A stretch of DNA of 64,000 nucleotides from Phocaeicola salanitronis DSM 18170 (GTDB taxonomy: Bacteria; Bacteroidota; Bacteroidia; Bacteroidales; Bacteroidaceae): the NCBI RefSeq assembly GCF_000190575.1, contig NC_015164.1:3430501-3494500 (forward strand). The letters are read 5' to 3'. The notes beneath the pieces are model-generated. The model did no database searches and was not told where the DNA came from. It worked only from the letters and a program-made list of their open reading frames with translations. Below are positions 50,400 to 57,817 of this stretch, piece by piece. The stretch's first letter is position 1. Each line of letters opens with the position of its first letter. Made by a program: the position numbers and the translations under genes.

Positions 50400-51797
50400 T
50401 TAAAGTTTTTCAGCTATCAGGATGGCTTTTTTCAAGGCTCCCAGTTTGTTGTTCACTTCTTGCAGTTCGTTTTCTTCGTTGCTCAGGGCGGTGATGCCTC
50501 CGCCTGCCTGGAACCAAAGTTCGTGGTTGCGGCTTACGAAGGTGCGGATGGTGATGGCCTGGTTCAGGGTTCCGTTCAGCCCGATGAAGCCGATGCAGCC
50601 TCCGTATGCACCGCGGTTGTGTGGCTCTATCTCGCTGATGAGTTGCATGGCACGTACTTTGGGGGCGCCGCTCAATGTACCTGCCGGAAAGGTGTCGAAG
50701 AACGTGCGGATGGGATTGGCGTCGGCGTTCAGTGTGCCGCTTACCCGGCTCACGAGGTGGATAACGTGGCTATAATATTGCGGTTCTTTGTAGAAAGCTA
50801 CGTGCGTGCCCGTGCAGTTCCGGCTTAGGTCGTTGCGTGCCAGGTCTACCAGCATCACATGTTCGGCGTTCTCTTTCGGGTCGGCAAGCAGGGCTTCGGT
50901 CAGCTTTCGGTCGGTTTCCTTGTTTCCGCTCCTTCGGGTGGTGCCGGCAATGGGGTCGATGGTGGCTTGCCCGTCTTCTATCCTGCAATGGGTCTCGGGC
51001 GAGGAACCGAAGATGCGGAATCCTCCGAAGTCGAAGTAGAACAGGTAAGGCGAGGGATTGATGCTGCGCAGGGCGCGGTAGAGCTTGAAGTCGTCTCCCT
51101 GGAAATACTGGATGAAACGGCGTGAGAGTACGATTTGGAACACATCGCCCCGCAGGCAATGGGCGATTCCCTTGCGGATGTTTGCCTTGTGCGCTTCATC
51201 GGTCAGGGTACTGGTGGTTTCCCCTATGGGGTGGAAACCGTAGGTGGTATAATTACGGTCGTGGATGGCACGTTCTATCTCGCCAATGTGGCTCGGCTCG
51301 CTTCCGTCGTTCATCTCGATGAGTACCATTTCGCTCTTGAAATCGTTGAATACGATGATGTACTTATACAGGATGTAGAGGATATCGGGTGCATCGTTCT
51401 TGGCTTCGGTGCTGTCTTTCACCTCCACAGGTTCGAAATAGCGCACGGCGTTGAACGAGGTATATCCATACACGCCGCAATAGTCGGCATATTCTCCTTT
51501 TACCCGGAAGCGGGCAAGGAAGCGGTTCATCACATCCTCCACCGTACATGCTTCGCTGATAGGAGTTTCTTCGCGCGAGTGGTCGGGATAGATAGCGGTA
51601 GCTACATCGTGGCTTACGCTGATGCTGGCTATCGGGTTCAGCCCGATGAACGAACGGTTGTTTTCGCTCCCGTGATAGTCGGAGCTTTCCATCAAGGCGC
51701 TTTGCGGAAAGAGGTCGCGCACCTTCAGGTAGGTGCTGACTGGTGTATGCAGGTCGCCCAGCAGCACTTTATGATTGGTATGGTAATGGTAGGTCAT
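50400..51797 (-). CDS. trpE: anthranilate synthase component I
   Basis: A 465-residue chorismate-binding enzyme. The N-terminal part carries the Trp-feedback site (LMESSDYHGSENNRSFIG). The catalytic part shows DPIAGTTRRSGNKETD, HVMLVDLARNDLSR, FPAGTLSGAPKVRAMQLI and RGAYGGCIGFIG. The presence of the ESS element suggests normal Trp inhibition. Confidence 0.95.
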   Translation of the reverse strand: MTYHYHTNHKVLLGDLHTPVSTYLKVRDLFPQSALMESSDYHGSENNRSFIGLNPIASISVSHDVATAIYPDHSREETPISEACTVEDVMNRFLARFRVKGEYADYCGVYGYTSFNAVRYFEPVEVKDSTEAKNDAPDILYILYKYIIVFNDFKSEMVLIEMNDGSEPSHIGEIERAIHDRNYTTYGFHPIGETTSTLTDEAHKANIRKGIAHCLRGDVFQIVLSRRFIQYFQGDDFKLYRALRSINPSPYLFYFDFGGFRIFGSSPETHCRIEDGQATIDPIAGTTRRSGNKETDRKLTEALLADPKENAEHVMLVDLARNDLSRNCTGTHVAFYKEPQYYSHVIHLVSRVSGTLNADANPIRTFFDTFPAGTLSGAPKVRAMQLISEIEPHNRGAYGGCIGFIGLNGTLNQAITIRTFVSRNHELWFQAGGGITALSNEENELQEVNNKLGALKKAILIAEKL

Positions 51798-51828
51798 TTT
51801 TTAGTTAATAATTAATAGTTAATAGTTT

Positions 51829-51962
51829 AATGTGCTAATAGACAATGTTGCAATGTGCTATGCTAATAGGCAATGTGGCAATGTGCTAATAAACAATGCA
51901 CATTCTCTCACATTAGCACATTCTCACATTAGCACATTCTCACATTAGCACATTTGCACATT
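51829..51962. repeat. AATGTGCTAATAGGCAATG-type long inverted repeat between trpB and trpE
   Basis: TTAATGTGCTAATAGACAAT and related phrases (51829-51898) oppose CACATTAGCACATTCTCACA phrases (51900-51962). The right arm overlaps the 3' end of trpB and is translated as its last residues. Confidence 0.75.
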
Positions 51963-53138
51963 ATTCAAATACGTTTCCATGTCCTTGTCCCCTCGTCCCG
52001 ATACGGTGAGCACCACGATGTCTTCGGGGCGGAAACTGACCTTCTCCAGTGCGCCCAATGCGTGTGCCGATTCCAGTGCGGGGATGATGCCTTCCAGACG
52101 GGTCAGTTCGTAGGCGGCACGGATGGCTTCGTCATCGTTGATGGCGAGCACCGTGGCACGGTGTTGTGTGGCAAGGTTGGCGTGCAGGGGACCGATACCC
52201 GGATAGTCCAGCCCTGCCGATACCGAGTAGGGTTCCAGGATTTGTCCGTCTTCGTCTTGCATCACGAGGGTTTTCGCTCCGTGTATGATGCCCAGCCGTC
52301 CCAGTTGGATGGTGGCGGCAGAGTATCCCGAATGGATGCCCTTTCCGCCTGCTTCGGCGAGTACGATTTTCACCTTGTCGTTGTTCAGGTAATGATAGAC
52401 GGTGCCGGCGGCGTTGCTTCCTCCGCCCACGCACGCTATCAGATAGTCGGGATAATCACGTCCCTCGTGCTCCATCAGTTGTTTTTTGATTTCTTCGCTG
52501 ATGACCGATTGCAGGCGTGCCACCATGTCGGGGTAAGGATGAGGCCCTACGGTAGAACCTATCACGTAGTATGTGTCTTCGGGGTGGCAGCACCAGTCGC
52601 GTATGGCTTCATTGGTGGCATCCTTCAGGGTTTTGTTTCCCGAGGTGACCGGGCGCACTTCGGCTCCCAGCATCTTCATTTTTTCCACGTTGATGTGCTG
52701 GCGTGCCACATCGGTTTCGCCCATATACACCACGCATTCCATGTTCATCAGTGCGCAGACCGTAGCGGTCGCTACTCCGTGCTGTCCGGCTCCGGTTTCG
52801 GCGATGATGCGTTTCTTTCCCATTCGCCGTGCCAGCAGCACTTGCCCGATGGCGTTGTTTATCTTGTGTGCGCCTGTATGGTTCAGGTCCTCCCGTTTCA
52901 GGTAAATCTTGCATCCGTATTTCTCCGAAAGCCGGTTGGCAAGATACAGGGGAGAGGGACGTCCCACGTAGTCGCGCAACAATTGGGCGAACTCTTGCTT
53001 GAAATCATCGCTATCCAATACCCGTAGGTACGCGTCTTTCAGTTCGGTCACGCACCGGTGAAGAATTTCGGGGATGTATGCTCCGCCGAAATTTCCATAA
53101 TACCCGTTTGAGTCTACTTGATACTTTTTCCGATTCAT
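51945..53138 (-). CDS. trpB: tryptophan synthase beta chain
   Basis: A 397-residue PLP enzyme that condenses indole with serine. The PLP lysine is in [40 protein letters not shown] and the phosphate loop [11 protein letters not shown] are also present. The start at 53138 ([15 protein letters not shown]) is used because an in-frame extension upstream would run through the attenuator. The tail NNVQMC is repeat-encoded. First structural gene of the trp operon, unlike trpE-first operons of enteric bacteria. Confidence 0.95.
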   Translation of the reverse strand: MNRKKYQVDSNGYYGNFGGAYIPEILHRCVTELKDAYLRVLDSDDFKQEFAQLLRDYVGRPSPLYLANRLSEKYGCKIYLKREDLNHTGAHKINNAIGQVLLARRMGKKRIIAETGAGQHGVATATVCALMNMECVVYMGETDVARQHINVEKMKMLGAEVRPVTSGNKTLKDATNEAIRDWCCHPEDTYYVIGSTVGPHPYPDMVARLQSVISEEIKKQLMEHEGRDYPDYLIACVGGGSNAAGTVYHYLNNDKVKIVLAEAGGKGIHSGYSAATIQLGRLGIIHGAKTLVMQDEDGQILEPYSVSAGLDYPGIGPLHANLATQHRATVLAINDDEAIRAAYELTRLEGIIPALESAHALGALEKVSFRPEDIVVLTVSGRGDKDMETYLNNVQMC

Positions 53139-53170
53139 ATTTTGATTGTTTAAGTTATTGCCAATGGGGA

Positions 53171-53205
53171 TAAAAACAAAAAAGGCTGTCGTAAGAACGA
53201 CAGCC
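53171..53205 (-). terminator. trp attenuator terminator
   Basis: On the minus strand GGCTGTCGT-TCTT-ACGACAGCC is a perfect 9-bp stem (53184-53205) followed by TTTTTTGTTTTTA. It lies 46 bases before trpB. Part of its 3' side, CTTACGAC (53188-53195), is the exact complement of GTCGTAAG at the leader-peptide stop codon (53273-53280). Confidence 0.9.
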
Positions 53206-53273
53206 TTTTTTGTATGCCTTGATAAATGATTGTTGGTTATGAGAACAGACAGATACACACGGACTGGGTTAGC

Positions 53274-53336
53274 TTACGACTTTGGGAGTAGTAAGTAACG
53301 CCACCAACGATATGTATTTGTCATTACTGAGTTCAT
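53274..53336 (-). CDS. trpL: Trp leader peptide of the trp operon
   Basis: A 20-codon frame whose product ends TYRWWRYLLLPKS, with tandem Trp codons at positions 11-12. It starts about 34 bases after a perfect promoter and ends 69 bases before the attenuator stem. Its last codons AAG TCG TAA contain the GTCGTAAG segment able to pair with the terminator. A ribosome halted at the Trp codons leaves this segment free, while one at the stop codon covers it. An internal ATG at codon 5 could be an alternative start; the Trp codons are downstream of both. Confidence 0.88.
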   Translation of the reverse strand: MNSVMTNTYRWWRYLLLPKS

Positions 53337-53370
53337 GAGTTTTTTGTTATGTTTCTGTTTAATTCGGGAG

Positions 53371-53401
53371 CAAATATAGCGATAATTTTTGAAGATGCAA
53401 A
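53371..53401 (-). promoter_or_regulatory. sigma-ABfr promoter of the trp operon
   Basis: On the minus strand TTTG (53398-53401), 19 bases, TATATTTG (53371-53378): an exact match to the Bacteroides primary-sigma consensus. A start some 6-8 bases on leaves about 28 bases before the leader ATG. Confidence 0.85.
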
Positions 53402-53499
53402 CAAAATGGAATTTTTTTTGTTCTATATCCATAGAAGTTTATTTGTATAAACAAGAAAAAACAACTATCTTCGTAGTACATATATAAAAGGAGAAAATT

Positions 53500-54057
53500 A
53501 TGAAATTATTCGGTTATTCAGTAGTGAGCAGCCTGTGCGCATTGGTAATGGGCGTTTTGCTGGTAATGTGGCCCGAGGCCGCAGTGATTTATCTGGTAAT
53601 AACGGTAGGGGTGCTGTTCCTTTTGCCGGGCTTGTATGGCATATTCGCCTATTTGGCTTCGCGCCGTCAGGCAGAAAGCGGAAGGGCTTTTCCCGTTGTA
53701 GCGTTGGGCAGTGCCCTGTTGGGGTTATGGCTCATTGTCATGCCCGATTTCTTTGTCGGCACCCTGATGTATGTGCTGGGTGCATTGCTGGTGTTCGGAG
53801 GCGTCAGCCAGCTGATGAATTTTATTTCCATACGGAAGCTCACGGGTACGGTTCCGGGCATATTCTATGTCCTTCCGGTTCTGCTCCTGCTGGCTGGCAT
53901 CCTGATTCTGGTCAACCCCTTCGAAGCGGCAAAAGTTCCTTTCATTGTCCTCGGCGTATCTTCCATCGTCTATGGCCTGACCGACCTCTTCCGCATCATC
54001 CGCTACCGGCAAAAGAAAGAGGCGGGGATAACGGATGTGGAGGTGATAGACGAGTGA
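53500..54057 (+). CDS. HdeD/DUF308-family membrane protein
   Basis: A 185-residue protein with six hydrophobic helices in three similar pairs (VVSSLCALVMGVLLVMWPEA, LVITVGVLFLLPGLYGIFAY, GSALLGLWLIVMP, VLPVLLLLAGILILVNPF). It closes with a short charged tail. Matches the HdeD (acid-resistance membrane protein) family by the repeated hydrophobic-WPE-like pattern. Role in this organism unknown. It stands alone. Confidence 0.82.
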   Translation: MKLFGYSVVSSLCALVMGVLLVMWPEAAVIYLVITVGVLFLLPGLYGIFAYLASRRQAESGRAFPVVALGSALLGLWLIVMPDFFVGTLMYVLGALLVFGGVSQLMNFISIRKLTGTVPGIFYVLPVLLLLAGILILVNPFEAAKVPFIVLGVSSIVYGLTDLFRIIRYRQKKEAGITDVEVIDE

Positions 54058-54079
54058 AGGGGATGAACCGCGAATAAGC

Positions 54080-54278
54080 TTAGAAGCTGTTTTGAATTTA
54101 TCGTGCGATGATTTGGGATGAGTTTTTGAGGCATTTCCGCTTGTGTGATGAGGAAGATAGCGGGCTATCTGACGAAGAACAGAAGCGGAAAGGACCAAAA
54201 AAATCGCCCAAAGCACATACGAAAACGGAAACATCAAGACGAGAAAAACTTTTTGGAGAAATTCAAAACAGTTTCTAA
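54080..54278 (+). mobile_element. MITE-like element, copy 2
   Basis: The element runs from TTAGAAGCTGTTTTGAATTT to ATTCAAAACAGTTTCTAA, 199 bp, in the opposite orientation to copy 1 at 5471-5668. The internal reading frame of copy 1 is kept for its first half (IWDEFLRHFRLCDEEDSG) but shifts at a run of A. No clear target duplication is seen. It occupies part of the gene-free stretch 54058-54544. Confidence 0.75.
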
Positions 54279-54420
54279 ATACGGATTTTGCATGGAAGAA
54301 ATGCAGAATTCCCCGAAAACTGCACGAAAATGATGCAAAATCTGTGTTCCAACGCTTGTTGGCATACTTATTTCCAAGATAATCCTTGGAACATTTAGCT
54401 TTGCGGCTGGGCAATATCAG

Positions 54421-54527
54421 GTTTCATGCCAGTTTAGATATACTGAAACTTTAGTTTTATCCTGCTGAAACTTTTGTTTAAATGCACTGAAACTAAAGTT
54501 TCAGTATATCTAAATCGGGTATGAAAC
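54421..54527. repeat. long imperfect inverted repeat with CTGAAACTTTAG units
   Basis: GTTTCATGCCAGTTTAGATA with the following TACTGAAACTTTAGTTT is opposed by AAACTAAAGTTTCAGTATAT with the following CTAAATCGGGTATGAAAC. Arms are about 36 bp with a ~35-base middle that holds a third CTGAAACTTTTGTTT unit. Unlike the other repeats it occurs once in the window. No terminator U-run is evident. Confidence 0.75.
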
Positions 54528-54544
54528 TTGTCGCCTTCCCTCAT

Positions 54545-54985
54545 TCAGTCTTTCTTCCAGTTATATTCATGCTTATATAGGTCGTATTCCGGCTCGTTTG
54601 TTACACCGTGACGCTTGAATACCTTGCGCACGAAGTCTTGTGCTTGGGGCGTGAAAGGCCGTTCGTGCCGCTTCAGGCGGTAGAACATGTTCTTTCCGAA
54701 GCTGTAGAGCAGGTCGTTTTTGATAGCGACGGCATCTTCATGAACCAGCTTGTCGAACATCTTGCTCCAGCCATACGCGTATTTCACGGGCGTATCGTCT
54801 ATAAACTCGGTACATTTCTTTCCGGTCAGTTTCCGGTTCGGATTGAGCACGCGCACGTAAAGCGTGTCTTCCGGAATGAACTTTGAAGCCTGATAGCGCA
54901 GGCATTTGTCCGCCCTTTTACATTGGGCGTTGAGGCACAGCCCGAAGTTTTTCGGGACGCTGTTATAATCCAATTCGTTAATCAT
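54545..54985 (-). CDS. DUF6078-family protein
   Basis: A 146-residue soluble protein resembling a family known mainly from Bacteroidetes and without function. The N-terminus carries clustered cysteines (FGLCLNAQCKRADKCLRY and a further Cys in GKKCTEF), which may bind a metal. The C-terminal part is basic and aromatic (MFYRLKRHERPFTPQAQDF). It is single and follows the inverted repeat at 54421-54527. Confidence 0.65.
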   Translation of the reverse strand: MINELDYNSVPKNFGLCLNAQCKRADKCLRYQASKFIPEDTLYVRVLNPNRKLTGKKCTEFIDDTPVKYAYGWSKMFDKLVHEDAVAIKNDLLYSFGKNMFYRLKRHERPFTPQAQDFVRKVFKRHGVTNEPEYDLYKHEYNWKKD

Positions 54986-55140
54986 TCGTGTATTTTTCGG
55001 TTAGTCAGGCATAAAGGTAGGCGTTCTTTCCGGCTTATGCAAGTTTTCGGAATTAATTTTTATCTTGCCGCCTGCTTTCTCTTTGCGCGGGGCTTCCCTT
55101 TACGTGCCGGAGCTTTGGACTCGTGCCGGATAATCGCGAA

Positions 55141-55180
55141 GTGTCTAATTTTTTGACACCTACTGTCTAATTATTTGACA
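55141..55180 (+). promoter_or_regulatory. two tandem dyads, probable sigma-54 activator binding sites
   Basis: GTGTCTAATTTTTTGACAC (55141-55159) and TGTCTAATTATTTGACA (55164-55180) are two copies of TGTC-N9-GACA. Their centres are 22 bases apart, that is two helical turns. They lie 65-105 bases upstream of the sigma-54 promoter, the normal place for enhancer-binding-protein sites. Confidence 0.75.
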
Positions 55181-55232
55181 CTTCTTGAAATATTAAAATA
55201 TGTAACTTGTTATAAACGAACGGTTTGGCTTT

Positions 55233-55249
55233 TTGGCACGGTATTTGCT
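55233..55249 (+). promoter_or_regulatory. sigma-54 (RpoN) promoter
   Basis: TTGGCACGGTATTTGCT matches the RpoN consensus TTGGCACG-N4-TTGCW in every fixed position, with GG (55235) and GC (55247) twelve bases apart. A start near 55260 leaves a short leader before the ATG at 55281. No sigma-ABfr box fits better. Confidence 0.85.
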
Positions 55250-55280
55250 TGTGTTTGGATAGAAATCTAAAACAAATAAT

Positions 55281-57623
55281 ATGAAACACGATTACAGTAT
55301 GACATTGCGCATCTTTGTACTATCGCTTTTAGCAGGATGCTTTTTGCCGGGCTTTGCCCAGCATATCATTAAAGGAATTGTTACCGATAAAGGGAATGTT
55401 CCGCTTTCGGGAGCGACTTGTGCGGTTTATGCTTCCGATTCGGTGTTGGTATCCGGGAGCATGGCGGACGAGAAAGGAAAATTTGCCTTGAAAGGCATTG
55501 CACCGGGCGATTATGTCCTGCAAGTGTCTTTTGTCGGTTATCAGAACATGCGCATAGCGATAGAAAATCTGGCGGAAGATGTTGATTTGGGAACGATTGT
55601 CTTGCAAGACGATGCGCAGGTGTTGGGCGAAGTAAGCGTAGTGGGTTCTGCCCGAAAGTACAATGTAGACAGGCAGGTCTTGATTCCTACCCAATCCCAA
55701 GTGACCATTTCCAACAATGCGTGGACCTTGATGCAGAACATGCAGCTTGCCCGTATCCGGGTGAATCCGGTGACCAATGACATCACGACGTATGAAGGAG
55801 ATAAGGTCATTCTTCAAATCAACGGGGTAAGCGTGCCGAAAGAAGAAGTTATCGCCTTGCGTGCCCAAGATATCGTGCGGGTGGAATATACCGAGAATCC
55901 GGGTGCACGCTATCAGGCGGGAGCCTTGGTCAACTATGTGGTGAAGGAACGCAAGCAAGGCGGGTATGTTTCGGCGGAAGGTTTCCAGAACCTTTCTTCA
56001 TTGGGCATCAAGCGGTATAGCCTGAACTCCAGCTATAACTGGAAGAAGTCGCAATTGGGCGTAATAGTAGGTTATGAGGAGATGCGTTCCAAGTGGACGA
56101 GGGAGAATGAATACCGATACCAGCTTCCCGATTATAGTTTTGTGCGCAAGGAGGAGGGGATGCCTACAAAATACAAAGACCAGACTTTGAATGCTACCTT
56201 AAAATACACGCTCTACGAAGCGGACAAATATCAGTTTAATGCCACGTTCCGGAACAAGTACAACAATGTACCGAACCAGTTTTCCGACAGGAAAGGGTAT
56301 GTGACGGATTCGTACACGGGTGAACGCACTTTCCTTCAGGATTACTCCCAATGGAAAGAAAACTCCTCTTCGCTGGACTTGTATTTCCAGCGCAACCTGA
56401 AGAATAAGCAATTCCTTTTATTTAATGTAGTGGGTACATACATCGGTTCGGATAATACCCACCGGTATCAGGAGGATGATGAGAGCGGTCAGGTCTTGTC
56501 GGATATTTATTCGAAAATCGATGGGAAGAAATATTCGTTTATCGCCGAAGCCGTGTATGAGGGGAGCAATAAGCATAGTAAGTGGAGTGTAGGAGCACAT
56601 CATAACCAAAGCTATACAGATAATGCGTATACGGGTGATGTGGTTTCGGACGTGAACCTGCGCTATATGGAATCGTATGTCTTTGCCGATTACCGGTATG
56701 CGTATAAGAAGTTCAGTGCTTCCGTTGGGCTGAACGGGAAGTATATCCGCTATAGCCAGAAAGGGGGGAAAGACAAGAATTTCTATTTCGAGCCCCGCCT
56801 GCAATTGCAATACCTCTTTACCGATAACCTGATGTTGCGCTATAATGCACGGATTTCATCGTATGCTCCTTCGCTTTCTTCCTTGAATGATACGGAACAG
56901 GAGGTGGATATGTGGCAAGTGACACGGGGAAACCCCAACCTTTCCACTTACCAGCGTTACCGTCAGGAGTTATTGTTTTCTTACAATAACCGGTATTTTG
57001 GCATAGACATAGTGGGGCGCTATTTCTATGATGATAATCCGATTATGACCAGCCTGTTTTATGAGGACGGGAAGATCGTATCGATGGACGAGAACCACCG
57101 GAATATGCACCGGTTGGTGTTCGAGCCTACGTTGAACCTGCATCCCTTTGGTGAATATATTTCCTTGAGCGTTACTCCGGGAATGAACCGGTATATCGTT
57201 AATGGCAATTCGTATGTGCACACTTATACGCACTGGTATGTATTTGCTTCGTTAGTAGCCAGCTACAAACGCTGGTTCCTGAATGCATCGATGAATACCC
57301 GGTTCAATTCGTTGAGCGGAGAGGTCATTACGTATGGCGAAGCCTTCCACCAAATCGCTTTGGGCTATAATGCCAAGCGGTGGAACGTAACAGCAGGTGT
57401 GATGCTTCCTTTCACCAAAGAATATTCCCAAGCTTCCCGAAACCTTTCGGAGATAGCTTCCAGCTATTCGAAGGTATCTACCAAGAGCCTTTCACACCTG
57501 TTTTTTATTTCGGCATCGGTCAATCTCGATTTCGGAACGAAGTATAAGGCGGGCAAGCAGAAGCGTTCCAACTCGGATACCGATTCGGGCATCTTGTCCG
57601 GCTCGAAGCGGGGAATGGATTGA
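55281..57623 (+). CDS. outer membrane receptor-like beta-barrel protein (CarboxypepD_reg-like + OMP_b-brl_3)
   Basis: A 780-residue outer-membrane protein. Signal peptide at about 1-27 (LSLLAGCFLPGFAQ). CarboxypepD-regulatory-like domain at about 28-110 (IIKGIVTDKGNVPLSGATCA, GIAPGDYVLQVSFVGYQNM). A plug-like region follows (VGSARKYNVDRQVLIPTQSQ, RAQDIVRVEYTENPGARYQ), then a large barrel. It looks like a TonB-dependent receptor of the type without a SusD partner, but no clear TonB box was identified. Expression is probably sigma-54 dependent. The following pectinase gene has its own possible promoter. Confidence 0.87.
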   Translation: MKHDYSMTLRIFVLSLLAGCFLPGFAQHIIKGIVTDKGNVPLSGATCAVYASDSVLVSGSMADEKGKFALKGIAPGDYVLQVSFVGYQNMRIAIENLAEDVDLGTIVLQDDAQVLGEVSVVGSARKYNVDRQVLIPTQSQVTISNNAWTLMQNMQLARIRVNPVTNDITTYEGDKVILQINGVSVPKEEVIALRAQDIVRVEYTENPGARYQAGALVNYVVKERKQGGYVSAEGFQNLSSLGIKRYSLNSSYNWKKSQLGVIVGYEEMRSKWTRENEYRYQLPDYSFVRKEEGMPTKYKDQTLNATLKYTLYEADKYQFNATFRNKYNNVPNQFSDRKGYVTDSYTGERTFLQDYSQWKENSSSLDLYFQRNLKNKQFLLFNVVGTYIGSDNTHRYQEDDESGQVLSDIYSKIDGKKYSFIAEAVYEGSNKHSKWSVGAHHNQSYTDNAYTGDVVSDVNLRYMESYVFADYRYAYKKFSASVGLNGKYIRYSQKGGKDKNFYFEPRLQLQYLFTDNLMLRYNARISSYAPSLSSLNDTEQEVDMWQVTRGNPNLSTYQRYRQELLFSYNNRYFGIDIVGRYFYDDNPIMTSLFYEDGKIVSMDENHRNMHRLVFEPTLNLHPFGEYISLSVTPGMNRYIVNGNSYVHTYTHWYVFASLVASYKRWFLNASMNTRFNSLSGEVITYGEAFHQIALGYNAKRWNVTAGVMLPFTKEYSQASRNLSEIASSYSKVSTKSLSHLFFISASVNLDFGTKYKAGKQKRSNSDTDSGILSGSKRGMD

Positions 57624-57817
57624 CAGACTTGGATGGTCGGATAAACGCATATAGATGGGATGTCCGATGCAACCGTATGTGTGTGGCTCCGCACCTATAT
57701 GTCCTGCCCGATGGAGTCCTATGCCTCCGCCTATGCATAAAAAGTCGTGGGTTTTGGATAAATAATCCACCTTGGATAAGCAGGAAATGCGTATCTTCGC
57801 AGAAAAGAAATGAAATG

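Noticed and set aside
51945..53258. TrpB start at 53258
   Set aside because: The extension would be translated through the attenuator hairpin and has no similarity to TrpB; the ATG at 53138 gives the family length.
54421..54527. Invertible promoter segment flanked by inverted repeats
   Set aside because: The segment between the arms is only about 35 bases with no promoter match, and no recombinase gene is in the window. A static inverted repeat is more likely.
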